Positions 8,863 to 17,938 of a stretch of 53,550 bases of DNA are shown one piece after another. The number at the start of each line of letters is the position of its first letter. Within the stretch, counting starts at the first letter, position 1. This DNA comes from Candidatus Poribacteria bacterium (GTDB taxonomy: Bacteria > Poribacteria > WGA-4E > UBA9662): positions 1 through 53,550 of the forward strand of contig JASMLX010000037.1 of the NCBI GenBank assembly GCA_030748495.1, given 5' to 3'. Position numbers and translations under genes: made by a program. The notes under the pieces were generated by a model. That model did not search any database and was not told the DNA's origin. It saw only the letters and a list, made by a program, of their open reading frames with translations.

Positions 8863-10275
8863 TCAACTAGAAATATTTGGTTGTGTCATCTGCCGTGGCA
8901 CAATAGCTTGATCGAACTGGTCCGCGGCTAACAGGCCTCGTGCGGTCGTGACCGCCTTTAGTGTTTGACCTGTTTGATGCGCCTCTTTGGCTACCGCCGC
9001 TGCTTGGTCATAACCGATATGGGGGGCAAGTGCCGTCACTAGCATCAAGGAGTCGTTTAGGTATTGGTCAATCTGGGATAGGTTTGGTTCGATGCCAACT
9101 ACACAGTGTTGGGAAAAGGAGTCACAAGCGTCGCCTAATAGACGAATTGACTGCAAGACATTAAAGGCCATCACCGGCATAAAAACATTCAGTTCGAAAT
9201 TACCCGACGCCCCGGCTACAGTGATGGTGGTGTCGTTGCCAACGACTTGAGCACAAACCATGGTCATGGCTTCACACTGGGTGGGGTTGACCTTTCCTGG
9301 CATAATTGAAGAGCCCGGCTCGTTGGCAGGGAGCACAATCTCACCGATACCACACCGAGGACCTGAACCGAGCCAGCGAATATCGTTGGCAATTTTATTC
9401 AAGGCACAAGCCAATGTTTTCAGTGCACCGCTGACTTCAACCAGTGCATCTCTAGCACCGAGGGCTTCAAACTTGTTAGGTGAAGGGATGAAGTCCAATC
9501 CTGTTTTTTGGGCGATGGCCTTGGCCGCCCGGTCTGCATATTCAGGATGGGTATTCAATCCAGTGCCTACGGCCGTCCCACCGATCGGTAATTCGTACAG
9601 ATGAGGAAGCCCATGATCCACGGCTCGCAGGGCGTTGGTCAGTTGCTGAGCATAGCCGGAAAACTCTTGGCCCAATGTTAGGGGAGTAGCATCTTGCAGA
9701 TGTGTTCGGCCAATTTTAACGATTTCGGCAAAGGCTTCAGCTTTATCGAGCAATATATCTCTCAGGTCCGATACCATCGGCTTCAGATGGTGCGATAGCC
9801 GATCTACAACGGCTACGTGAATGGCAGTTGGGAATGAGTCGTTGGTCGATTGGGATTTATTGACATGGTCGTTGGGATGAATCGGTGTTTTGCTACCCAA
9901 CTCGCCACCCAAGATCTCAATAGCACGATTAGCGATCACTTCGTTGACGTTCATGTTGGTCTGTGTTCCACTTCCAGTTTGCCAAACCACCAGTGGAAAA
10001 TGATCGTCCAAGGTTCCGTTGATTACCTCTTGAGCCGCCTGCTGGATAACTTCAGCTTGATCGCAGGTTAAGAGTCCTAACTCATGATTGACCTCAGCTA
10101 CAGCCTGTTTGACCACACCGAGAGCCCAAATCATCTCCCGTGGGAAACGTTCACCGCCAATTTTAAAATTTTGGACAGATCGCTGAGTTTGTGCCCCCCA
10201 GTAACGGGCTGCAGGCACCTCGATTTTCCCCATGCTGTCCTGTTCAATTCGGACTTGTTCAACTGCCGCTCTCAT
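8863..10275 (-). CDS. fumC: Class II fumarase (FumC)
   Basis: This enzyme interconverts fumarate and L-malate in the TCA cycle, in the cytosol, as a homotetramer. Signature [11 protein letters not shown] lies at residues 321-331 with the catalytic-loop Ser. His192 lies in [10 protein letters not shown], and [13 protein letters not shown] and [13 protein letters not shown] are canonical. The length of 470 residues matches FumC. The frame is open upstream to 10317, but the FumC consensus begins at VRIEQDSMG. The ATG at 10275 has GAGGAG ten bases before it, so I chose this start. It heads a minus-strand run with the HAD phosphatase. Confidence 0.95.
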   Translation of the reverse strand: MRAAVEQVRIEQDSMGKIEVPAARYWGAQTQRSVQNFKIGGERFPREMIWALGVVKQAVAEVNHELGLLTCDQAEVIQQAAQEVINGTLDDHFPLVVWQTGSGTQTNMNVNEVIANRAIEILGGELGSKTPIHPNDHVNKSQSTNDSFPTAIHVAVVDRLSHHLKPMVSDLRDILLDKAEAFAEIVKIGRTHLQDATPLTLGQEFSGYAQQLTNALRAVDHGLPHLYELPIGGTAVGTGLNTHPEYADRAAKAIAQKTGLDFIPSPNKFEALGARDALVEVSGALKTLACALNKIANDIRWLGSGPRCGIGEIVLPANEPGSSIMPGKVNPTQCEAMTMVCAQVVGNDTTITVAGASGNFELNVFMPVMAFNVLQSIRLLGDACDSFSQHCVVGIEPNLSQIDQYLNDSLMLVTALAPHIGYDQAAAVAKEAHQTGQTLKAVTTARGLLAADQFDQAIVPRQMTQPNISS

Positions 10276-10553
10276 CAAATAAATACTCCTCAATCTCAGT
10301 AGTGAAGCAACCGTCACGTCGCTAGCAAATTTGCTTGGGAATTATAGCACTTGAGGAATAATGCTCACAAGGAAAGTCGCAGTGTCCAAAGATTTGTGAT
10401 TGCTCCATCTATTCAAAAGCAGAAAATTGTTCTTGCGAAAAATATCAGCCTGATGTATCATGCCGTTTTATTAGGAATGCTTCTTGTGCAACTTTCAAAC
10501 GCGGTCTAAAATCCCTCTCCACTTTCTAAATCCTTATTAAGGAGTTTACAAAC

Positions 10554-11339
10554 ATGAAAATGAAACTCTTCCTTTTAATTATCACCGGCCTAATGCTAGT
10601 GATTTGGCAAAGTACAGGAACATCTGCTTCGAAAGATTTGGTTGCGGCTTGGACGCTTGACGAAGGTTTCGGTGGTAAAGTCAAGGATGCTTCAGGCCAT
10701 GGACACAATGGCGTTATTTCAGGCGCAAAATGGGTTAAAGGGAAATTCGGAGCTGCGCTGGAATTCAATGGAGATGGTGACCAGGTTCTCGTGGCGCACA
10801 ATGATGCCTTGAACATTGAGGGTAAATTAACAGTTGAGGCGTGGGTGTTTCCCACAGGCTGGAATCCTGACTTGAATGCCATTGCCCAAAAATGGGAGGA
10901 TGGCAGCAATCGCCGGCAGTACCAGTTGACGGTTTACAAGACCAAAAACTGGTGGTATGTCTCCAATGCTGGTAACAACTGGCCGCGTGCAGAAGGAAAG
11001 ATCGCTGTGGAACTCAACAAATGGACACACCTCGCTGGAACCTACGATGGCAAAAAACTCCGTAATTACACTAACGGGAAATTAGATGTTGAATTAGACC
11101 AACCTAACGGTATCTTTGCCTCTAACATCCCTGTGGTAATCGGTGGATACGGCCCCAAAACGCCGAAATGTACTTATGGTAAAAATCGGCATTTCATGGG
11201 CGTTATTGACGAGGTAAGATTCTGGAGCAAAGCCTTGGGTGAAAAGGAAATTCAGGATGGGATGAATAGTTCGATAGCGTCTGTTCATTCACCTGGAAAA
11301 GCTACCATGACTTGGGCAAGCATCAAGAATATATTTTAG
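10554..11339 (+). CDS. Secreted LamG/ConA-like protein
   Basis: A signal peptide (1-25, cleavage near SASK) is followed by a single laminin-G-like jelly-roll domain (about 28-240). Visible blocks are WTLDEGFGGKVKDASGHGHNG, FGAALEFNGDGDQVLV, LTVEAWVFPTGW, WTHLAGTYDGKKLRNYTNG and MGVIDEVRFWSKAL. The last 20 residues (SIASVHSPGKATMTWASIK) resemble a short tail I associate with many poribacterial LamG proteins, usually read as PxGKLATTWGxIK. Role: probable extracellular glycan or protein binding. A good ribosome site (AAGGAG, 8-9 bases) precedes the ATG. Divergent from fumC. Confidence 0.88.
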   Translation: MKMKLFLLIITGLMLVIWQSTGTSASKDLVAAWTLDEGFGGKVKDASGHGHNGVISGAKWVKGKFGAALEFNGDGDQVLVAHNDALNIEGKLTVEAWVFPTGWNPDLNAIAQKWEDGSNRRQYQLTVYKTKNWWYVSNAGNNWPRAEGKIAVELNKWTHLAGTYDGKKLRNYTNGKLDVELDQPNGIFASNIPVVIGGYGPKTPKCTYGKNRHFMGVIDEVRFWSKALGEKEIQDGMNSSIASVHSPGKATMTWASIKNIF

Positions 11340-11376
11340 AAAAAGCGCAGTTTCTCTTGAGATCTAGCAGGTAGTC

Positions 11377-11408
11377 ACGGTGGGATTTTGCCTCCGAATT
11401 CTCACCGT
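11377..11408. terminator. Putative bidirectional terminator-like hairpin
   Basis: ACGGTGGGA (11377-11385) pairs with TCTCACCGT (11400-11408) through nine base pairs including one G-U wobble. It lies between the convergent LamG and TPR genes, 37 bp after the LamG stop. There is no strong T tract on either side, so its efficiency is uncertain. Confidence 0.5.
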
Positions 11409-11489
11409 AATCGGTTTAAACTAACAGGGCCGTGCTTGTCCAGTTTCGATTTCAAAACAGTTCAGTAGCCCGATTAAAAGTTGGAATGA

Positions 11490-12194
11490 TCACGCTAATA
11501 GATTCTCTTCAAAAGGTTCATCCATCGATTCGTCTGCTTCAAGGGCTGTTAGGATCTCAAGCTTTCGTTGTGCTAGTTTTCCCGCTTGAGAATCGGGGGA
11601 TAGTTCGACTACTCTCTGGTAGTCATCAATAGCTGTCTCCTTTTGCCGGATCCGATGGTAGAGCATAGCTCTAAAATAATACGCATTGGTGTAGGCATCA
11701 TCTAAGGTAATGGTTTTAGTAAAGTCCGCAATTGCCCCGTCGTAATTGTTGAGGTCAACATAAGCATTACCTCGCAAAACATAGGGTTGTGGTTGGTCAG
11801 GATCCAGTTCAATGGACTTAGTAGCATCGGCCACTGCTTCTTCTAACCTTCCCTCTATCTTATAGATATTGCCCCTTAACAGATAAGCGTTGGCATCACC
11901 AGGGTTTAATTGAATGGCGGTGCTAAAATCTCGCAAAGCAAGATCAGGTTGTCTCAGTTGCCGATAGGTACCGCCCCGTAAAATGTAGGCTTGTGGATCT
12001 TCTGGCTTCAGGTTGATGGCTTTGGTTAGATCAGCTAGAGCTAATTCTAATTCTCCTATCCCTTTGTAGGCCTGTGCACGTTTGTAATAGCGCAAGGGAT
12101 TATTTGGAAGTTCCGCTATTTCTCGACTACACTCCTCAACTATTCGCTTCCAATAATCTTGCACACCCTGTGTGGTCACTTGACTTCCTGTCAT
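11490..12194 (-). CDS. TPR-repeat protein
   Basis: The 234-residue protein is built almost entirely from tetratricopeptide repeats of about 34 residues (roughly 30-215), e.g. NAYLLRGNIYKIEGRLEEAV and PYVLRGNAYVDLNNYDGAI. It has no signal peptide or membrane segment. It is probably a protein-protein interaction scaffold. AGGAGG lies five bases before the ATG. It starts 16 bp after the stop of the upstream lipoprotein on the same strand, so the two probably form an operon. Confidence 0.88.
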   Translation of the reverse strand: MTGSQVTTQGVQDYWKRIVEECSREIAELPNNPLRYYKRAQAYKGIGELELALADLTKAINLKPEDPQAYILRGGTYRQLRQPDLALRDFSTAIQLNPGDANAYLLRGNIYKIEGRLEEAVADATKSIELDPDQPQPYVLRGNAYVDLNNYDGAIADFTKTITLDDAYTNAYYFRAMLYHRIRQKETAIDDYQRVVELSPDSQAGKLAQRKLEILTALEADESMDEPFEENLLA

Positions 12195-12210
12195 GATAAC
12201 CTCCTACGGT

Positions 12211-13710
12211 CTATGGCACAAAAAAATCGAAATATTGCCAACAGGCGTAATCAGGTAGATCTACGCCATAAGTTACTGCCGTAACACCTAGTTTAACGTC
12301 TGGATACTGGTTTCGGATATACAGCGAAAAGTTAAAAAGCCACTTATAAGTCAGGAAAATCGACTCCGACCGGTCTGGATGCCCATGCTCGATTTTATCA
12401 CAACCCAACAAAGCGGAATTCCTATTTTCGAAGATCGGGCCAGCCAAAATTAGTAGATCCAAAGGGCATCGATCCATTAGATCTTCTACTGCCTTGACCA
12501 TAAAAAAGCCATATTCACTCAGCAGGCAGTAAATAGGGACGGTTGAATCAGTTGGGTTGCTTAGTTGCCAATCCAGTCGATCTAAGAATTCCTTGCCAAC
12601 GGTCGCAACAGGTAAAAAAAGAGCCCGCCTTCGGCCAGCTTTTCCAGACAGTTCATCTGTTAAGGCAGATAAATTATCCAGCTCGAAATCGAGGACATGG
12701 TACGATTTGAGATCTTCTCGTTTTAAGTAACGCTGATTTATAACAGTCTGACCTAAGACCTGATCGAGCATAAAGGTACCAGCCGTACAAGAGACAGTGG
12801 GTATTTTTACCGGTTGGTTAAGAAAAACAGAGATTTTAGTGCTATGGTTTAGGGTTGACGATCCTAATCCAACCGAAACCGTATCTTGCTGCCGGTCGAC
12901 ATCGAAAAATTTCAAAATACCGGGTGCCTGGTTGGTTAAGGCAATCATCTGACCCGACAGATCTGGACTGTGGTAAATCTCAAGATGTCCACCTGTTCTT
13001 TTGGTCAACAACTGGAACCTATACGGGTAGAGAATTGGAAGGGATTCGACCACTATCCCTTGCAGCACTAACGGCGTGTTTGACCTATTTTCAAAAACCA
13101 GCCACTTATCAATTCGGGGTTGATTCGGATAGGTCTGATAACAGATCTGCAACCTAAAATTGAAATTTGACGAACGTGGGCGAGGAAACAGGTTATTGAG
13201 GGTTGGCGATAAGTCGATCTCGGATTCCGTTGTAACCGAATCGTAGCTCATCCAGATGATCAGTTTCCGGCTACCTTCCAAGCCCGAAACAATATCGTAG
13301 CGCTGATAGCGCAGTAACGAATCGGTGCCAGAAAAGGTTAGATTGGCCACTTGAAAACGGAATTCCTCACTCGCTTGTGCCACACTATATCGTCCTGTAA
13401 CCTTGTCTAAAATGGAAATGGTTTGAAGCCGTGTTCCGTCAACAGAGAGCAGAATTCGTCGTTCCAGAAAAGCGTTGCCCAAGTAAAACTGATTGTGCTG
13501 CCCGTCAAAACCGGCATAGGCCGTCTTCCCATTAACAGGTCGCAGGGCTTGTTGTAGATCGGTACTGGCAATTCTAGTATTCTTCTGGGTCGATGTCACA
13601 CAACCGGCAACGGTTAAGGCAATTGCTAGTGTCCACAAACGGGCAAGGTGCCACTGTAATTGATGACTCGAATGCACGTAAATCTTTTTCCTTATGGATA
13701 CGATTTTCAA
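12211..13710 (-). CDS. Large lipoprotein, possible glycosidase-like beta-sandwich
   Basis: The 499-codon frame begins at TTG 13710. A GTG at 13677 with AAGGA upstream gives a more usual 25-residue lipoprotein signal (ALTVAGC lipobox). The mature part is beta-rich. Its order (RISLS-type strands, LLRYQRYDIVSGLEGSRKL, YPNQPRIDKWLVFENRSNTPL) recalls the N-terminal super-sandwich of GH36-type alpha-galactosidases. The last 80 residues (DLLILAGPIFENRNS, GHPDRSESIFLTYKWLF) vaguely resemble a barrel segment. The catalytic Asp region is not evident, and the protein may lack the rest of a barrel. Family assignment is weak; secretion and lipidation are the firmer calls. Confidence 0.65.
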   Translation of the reverse strand: MKIVSIRKKIYVHSSHQLQWHLARLWTLAIALTVAGCVTSTQKNTRIASTDLQQALRPVNGKTAYAGFDGQHNQFYLGNAFLERRILLSVDGTRLQTISILDKVTGRYSVAQASEEFRFQVANLTFSGTDSLLRYQRYDIVSGLEGSRKLIIWMSYDSVTTESEIDLSPTLNNLFPRPRSSNFNFRLQICYQTYPNQPRIDKWLVFENRSNTPLVLQGIVVESLPILYPYRFQLLTKRTGGHLEIYHSPDLSGQMIALTNQAPGILKFFDVDRQQDTVSVGLGSSTLNHSTKISVFLNQPVKIPTVSCTAGTFMLDQVLGQTVINQRYLKREDLKSYHVLDFELDNLSALTDELSGKAGRRRALFLPVATVGKEFLDRLDWQLSNPTDSTVPIYCLLSEYGFFMVKAVEDLMDRCPLDLLILAGPIFENRNSALLGCDKIEHGHPDRSESIFLTYKWLFNFSLYIRNQYPDVKLGVTAVTYGVDLPDYACWQYFDFFVP

Positions 13711-13777
13711 ACCTCTTCGAACTCTAATGTGAGATGTATAGTTTACTACCCTCTCAATCTATCCAAGTTACTATAGA

Positions 13778-14323
13778 CTAGAACTTTAGTTTGGCAAGAT
13801 GTCCATCGGTAAGCACCTGTTGTGCCTTTACTTCATCGATATAATACCAGATGATAAGATCAACGTTTTAGATTCTCCCAGTACACTGCATAACGATAGA
13901 ATAATGTCACCAAATTCAGGATGACTCGGTATTTTATCTGTAACGGGTAGGATCAAGTTGGCAGAGGCCCAGCCTCCAATATATTCATGCCCGGAAAGGA
14001 TAATATCTGTGGCTTGATTGGCATCCGATGTCAGCTCAAACTTCACCTTGTATGTCCCCTAGTCTTTGTCATCCTGAATCAGTTGAATTCGAACACGGTG
14101 TTTATCCCCTGTCGCTTGTAATTCCGAAATTCACCACCTCTGCTGTAGCAATCAGGTTATTTCCACCCCAGTCTTCAGTAGGTGGTTTTGCTTTGCAACG
14201 CGCAACCAAGGTGATAACCGGATCGCCTTCTGTATTCTGCCTATTTTTATCGGTCGATTTCTGCTGACAATCGACTAGTATTATTGTCACCGAAATTCCA
14301 AATATAAGTGGATAAACTGACAT
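13778..14323 (-). pseudogene. Broken ABC sugar-binding lipoprotein
   Basis: A lipoprotein start (MSVYPLIFGISVTIILVDC) is followed by ITLVARCKAKPPTEDWGGNN, the typical opening of an extracellular solute-binding protein. A stop after SDRG forces a frameshift into a second frame with HRVRIQLIQDDKD, a TAG, then TYKVKFELTSDANQATDIIL and SGHEYIGGWASANLILPVTD, which continues the same fold. The frame then degrades near 13860, with possible in-frame scraps down to 13780. Only about the first third of a normal 400-residue protein is left. It would have delivered a sugar to an ABC importer; no permease genes are nearby. Confidence 0.75.
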
Positions 14324-14360
14324 CTTAGCATGTTCACCTCTTGAATATGGTTATAAAAGG

Positions 14361-14600
14361 TCACCTGAATCATAGTTAAGATCGCCCCTCGATGAGCTGT
14401 TCCTACAATGAGGTCCATTTCCCAGTCGCCTATTCGTGGTCGATTATTTGCTTCTTGAGGGCGTTCATCAATCTCAACTCTATTAGGGATCCCATGGCGA
14501 CAGTGTTGATTGCCATTGCCTTTTCGATCGGTTTTTTTGATGACGCAGTAGCTGATAGAGTTCTCCACCATTCTATCTGGTCCGATTCATCATCCACAGC
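14361..14600 (-). pseudogene. IS30-family transposase relic
   Basis: The translation contains PNRVEIDERPQEANNRPRIG followed by DWEMDLIVGTAHRGAILTM, the first-Asp region of the IS30 DDE transposase. Relatives read RxSIDERP...RIGDWEGDxIxG. The frame breaks on both sides. Upstream bases to about 14700 may hold more of it in other frames. The relic abuts the solute-binding lipoprotein start, so the insertion probably landed just upstream of that gene. Confidence 0.78.
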
Positions 14601-15088
14601 GCTTAATTTATCTTTCAGGTGTGTGTCGAGCCCGATGCCAGCGAATCTGTATAGGCTTTTATTCGTCGTTCCATCCATGGTCACCCTCTTCGATAGAGAT
14701 CCATTCAACCTGCATACTAGCCGGCACGATTTTCTCGTGGAACCGATTGTCATATTTGAACAGCACAAGCCGGTCTTCCGTGCAGTGAAAGTCAGCATCG
14801 GGGGATCGTTCGGTTCAGCGTAGGTCGAGGGTAGCGCCTGCCACTTGGCCCGGTCCAAGCCACCAAAAAGTCGGCCACAGACTGTACTCTGCGTGACTGA
14901 TTGAGACGCTCTCCCGCTCTCTTCCAGACCGTCCCGGGGATTGATGAGACCGAGCTACTCAAGCTATCGGTAGTGATTAAGCAATGCCGTTTACTTTGGC
15001 TATGAAGGAACGAAAGACTCAGGAGAAGGAAAATATAGTTGGACAGAAAACCAACGTTTTATGTGGAACCTCTAATCTTGTAGAGCGA
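14601..15088. other. Decayed sequence, no readable gene
   Basis: Several medium-length open frames on the minus strand (up to 14858) show no family signature and change composition along their length. This is probably IS30 flank and older debris. Confidence 0.4.
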
Positions 15089-16072
15089 CTATTCATTTAA
15101 GCTGATGGAGGTTAGAAATTGAGCAACAGTCTCTCCAATCTGAGCCAGCGTCTGACGAAATCCGGCCGTGTCGGCCATTTGCATCATCTCTTCAAACGAC
15201 AACCCACCCGTGATTTGGCTGAGTTGGGCATCGCAATTTAATCCGTGTGGCATCTGACCGAGTGCCAATTGCTGCACCAGCCTGAGATTTCGGATCTTTT
15301 GATAGCGCCGATTTTCGCCCATCACCGTATACAATAGCTGTTCATGCTTGGGTGACCAGCCTGCAGGAAACTTCTCTGCCAATTGGCCTCTGGGCTCTGT
15401 TAGACGCATAAAATGGGCTTGCACCGACTCAACAGGGGTCTCAACCAGGTTGAACATCAGATCTGACCAGTCGAGTTGGCACTCCGCCTTACCAAATCGA
15501 TGAAAAGAGAACAGATCCTGTATAGGGCGGTTTTGTGGGGTATAGGTTCCATTCAGCAGATAAAGATCCAGTCCCGGCTGGACTGACTTAATCAGGGCGT
15601 CACCGATGACATGGCTGATCCAGCCCATAACGTAAGCTACCCGTCGTTCAGGTTGCGTATAGAAGGTAAATGTATCGGTAATCACTGCCTCAAAATAGCT
15701 GGGTAGTTGCGACCATTGCAAACCGAATTTGGCTTGCCCATTACGCCAACCAAAAAGAAGATGCGATCGCCCATAGAACATTCGATGGATCTCTTGTGGC
15801 GTATAAGTGGTACCATCGAATGTCAGAGTATATGCATGCAGAGGGCATCGATCCTTCGGGCAACTTCCAGAGAAATCGCCACCATAGCCGTATTCTCCAC
15901 CGCATTCTGGACATCTTCCCCCAGGTAACGTCATCACATCCGCACCAAGATAGGCCCCGGCCAGATAGCTGTCCTGATGCTCATCGATCAATCGAGCTAT
16001 TTGGGGAGCGCGTTCCAGAACTATTTGGTGCGCGAGAATAGCGTAAGTCAAATGGCCGATAATACCGCTCAT
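15089..16072 (-). CDS. Zinc-dependent phospholipase C-like protein with Cys4 insert
   Basis: The 327-residue protein opens with GIIGHLTYAILAH (His7, His15), then LAGAYLGAD (Asp45), and further on HLLFGW and AYVMGWISHVIGDAL (His154, Asp158). This spacing is like Zn_dep_PLPC (PF00882) and S1/P1-nuclease-fold proteins. Between them a CPECGG...CPKDRCPLH block (Cys54, 57, 71, 76, His79) looks like an added structural zinc site. No signal peptide. A strong AGGAGGG precedes the ATG. The function is unproven: a phospholipase or a non-catalytic family member. It stands alone on the minus strand. Confidence 0.65.
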   Translation of the reverse strand: MSGIIGHLTYAILAHQIVLERAPQIARLIDEHQDSYLAGAYLGADVMTLPGGRCPECGGEYGYGGDFSGSCPKDRCPLHAYTLTFDGTTYTPQEIHRMFYGRSHLLFGWRNGQAKFGLQWSQLPSYFEAVITDTFTFYTQPERRVAYVMGWISHVIGDALIKSVQPGLDLYLLNGTYTPQNRPIQDLFSFHRFGKAECQLDWSDLMFNLVETPVESVQAHFMRLTEPRGQLAEKFPAGWSPKHEQLLYTVMGENRRYQKIRNLRLVQQLALGQMPHGLNCDAQLSQITGGLSFEEMMQMADTAGFRQTLAQIGETVAQFLTSISLNE

Positions 16073-16114
16073 AAACCCTCCTGTTTTTTGGTCACTCGAT
16101 CCTCTATTTGATGA

Positions 16115-16345
16115 TCAGTCAAAAACCTGTTGTGCCTGCTGCAATTTCTGGCGGCAACTTTTCGGTAGCATAGCCTGTACACAGTCAATAGTTTGGGTAG
16201 CGACACTGAAAAAAGAGACGCCATAATAAGAGACACCATTCAACTTTTAGCCCAGCCATTTAGCTACGTGTAAGGCCATACCCTCAGCTGAACTGAAAGC
16301 GAACTAATGCGGGTTAATAAACCGCAGAATTTGGAGTTGTCTCAG
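16115..16345 (-). pseudogene. Short decayed coding remnant, family unknown
   Basis: One frame ending at the stop 16115-16117 reads continuously apart from two stops and looks protein-like: EGMALHVAKWLG, stop, KLNGVSYYGVSFFSVATQTI and then CVQAMLPKSCRQKLQQAQQV. I cannot name the family. It lies just upstream of the zinc phospholipase-like gene. The rest of 16346-16568 shows nothing. Confidence 0.4.
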
Positions 16346-16568
16346 GCGTGGTGAAATTGAATAGTTTGACATCTTAGGGTAAAGAGAATTTGTTATCTGG
16401 CGGGTTTGAATGAAAATTATACAGGGGCAGAGAAAGTTGTCATACTCTCTCTTTTTATCACTGTGCATCGTGAAGTTGAGGCCTCTCTCTGCTCTGGGCA
16501 GTCGGTAAAGAAAAGGCTCCTGTCAGCCACCGGTAAGTTTGAGATTTGAGCGGTTCAGATACCTATTT

Positions 16569-17582
16569 TCACCCATAGACCTCTTGTATCAGGGCTCGAA
16601 TGTACCCGATCGCAAAGGCTTTGCCGTGCAGTTGGGTATAGCCGCTGTGAGCAAATGCAGGTGTGTGATCCATCATGAAGGGACCGTTAAAGCCGTTATC
16701 GCGATAAATTTTCATCGCCTTGCGCATATCAACCTCCCCTTCATCGATAAAGACCTCGGCAAACCGGGGGATTTGTCCCTTAACGTTGCGAAAATGGACC
16801 CACTCGATTTTGTTTGCGCCAGCCATCTCCGTAATGGCATCGTACACCCCCATCCCAAGTAGTTCCGTCATGCACCCCTGGCAAAAAAGCATCTTATTGC
16901 TGGTACTGGGGGCAATCTGAAAAAAAATACGACGAAACTGGTCTAGCGTGGAACAGATTTGGGCGATACCGGCTAAAGGTTGGGGAATAGGGGGGTCATC
17001 AGGATGTAATGCCATCCGGACGTTAGCCGCCTCAGCCACCGGAATTACCGCCTTCAGAAACGTCTCCATATTTGCCCACATCTCATCGGCCGATACGGGT
17101 GGGTCGAATGGCTCAGGACGATTTTGGTTAAAACGTTCATAATCGAACGTACTATAGCTGGCTCCACCGCGCCCAATATCTGATCGGGTTCGAAAGTTTC
17201 CCATCGGCTTAAAATTCCAACCCAGGCACGGGATACCCGCCTTCCCCAGTGACTCGAGCATCCGGCACCAATGACCGATCTGTTCGTCCCGATCCTCTTT
17301 ACCCAGTGCGATCTCTTCCCAGCAAGGCATAAAAATATTATTCAATTTCATACCTTGTGATTCGACCTGTTCGCGCGCCTGCTCAAGTTCGTCCGTACAA
17401 TCCTGCCCGGCCTGAATTCGTTGCATGAGAGGAAAATGTGCCTGATCGGCGCCTGTGCGTTTTTTCGTCCCACCACCTCCACCTCTCAATTCCAGATGAA
17501 TGAAATCCACACTTATGGATCGGAAGAAACTCAGAATATCGTCGTCCAAATCGGCATATTGCACCTGTTCCTGAATATACAT
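16569..17582 (-). CDS. uxuA: Mannonate dehydratase family protein 1
   Basis: The 337-residue TIM-barrel protein of the UxuA family (PF03786) would convert D-mannonate to 2-keto-3-deoxygluconate. Candidate metal ligands are visible: His193 in ALHPDDPPIPQ, Cys234/Cys237 in LFCQGCMTE, His263 in WVHFRNVKG, and Asp305-His306 in MMDHTP. It differs from E. coli UxuA in length (337 against 394), so the substrate may be another sugar acid. AGGAG lies seven bases before the ATG. A paralogue lies at 22875. Confidence 0.88.
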   Translation of the reverse strand: MYIQEQVQYADLDDDILSFFRSISVDFIHLELRGGGGGTKKRTGADQAHFPLMQRIQAGQDCTDELEQAREQVESQGMKLNNIFMPCWEEIALGKEDRDEQIGHWCRMLESLGKAGIPCLGWNFKPMGNFRTRSDIGRGGASYSTFDYERFNQNRPEPFDPPVSADEMWANMETFLKAVIPVAEAANVRMALHPDDPPIPQPLAGIAQICSTLDQFRRIFFQIAPSTSNKMLFCQGCMTELLGMGVYDAITEMAGANKIEWVHFRNVKGQIPRFAEVFIDEGEVDMRKAMKIYRDNGFNGPFMMDHTPAFAHSGYTQLHGKAFAIGYIRALIQEVYG

Positions 17583-17654
17583 GATACGACTCCTATTTCC
17601 GGTAATTCTACGGCTATTATTTTACTATGAAACCAATTCCTCTCTGTGTGACAA

Positions 17655-17840
17655 TCACCAGGTCAAAGATGTCATGGTCCAACGGTCGACCCCGGTTTGT
17701 TGCTGGCAGGCCAGCAAAGACGTTACTCGCATCTGACTAACAGCGCCTTCAGTTAGACGCGAAAACCCTGTGGTCGTGGCTTAACTACGGGAGCTAATCA
17801 GATAATCGGTGTACAGGTCCAAGAGTGGTAATGACCTCAT
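17655..17840 (-). pseudogene. Transposase N-terminal relic
   Basis: From ATG 17840 the frame reads MRSLPLLDLYTDYLISSRS, stop (17781-17783), then ATTTGFSRLTEGAVSQMRVT. This matches the N-terminus of a common IS4-superfamily DDE transposase, which reads DLYSDYLISSFGQTTATGLS and on to LLDGxISHDKVTRFL. Only the first 60 or so residues are left. It lies between the mannonate dehydratase start and the dioxygenase end. Confidence 0.7.
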
Positions 17841-17938
17841 TATTTGCTCTCTCCTTTCTACCTGCTAATAGACGCTTGTTTCTTTCTTCTTTGATGGTAC
17901 TTGAGATGATATTCTGTATTGTTAAAATTCAAAAACGA

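Noticed and set aside
17700..17717. Near-perfect 18-bp palindrome TTGCTGGCAGGCCAGCAA upstream of mannonate dehydratase 1
   Set aside because: It lies inside the decayed transposase reading frame (LLACQQQ region), so it is most likely a chance feature of old coding sequence rather than an operator.
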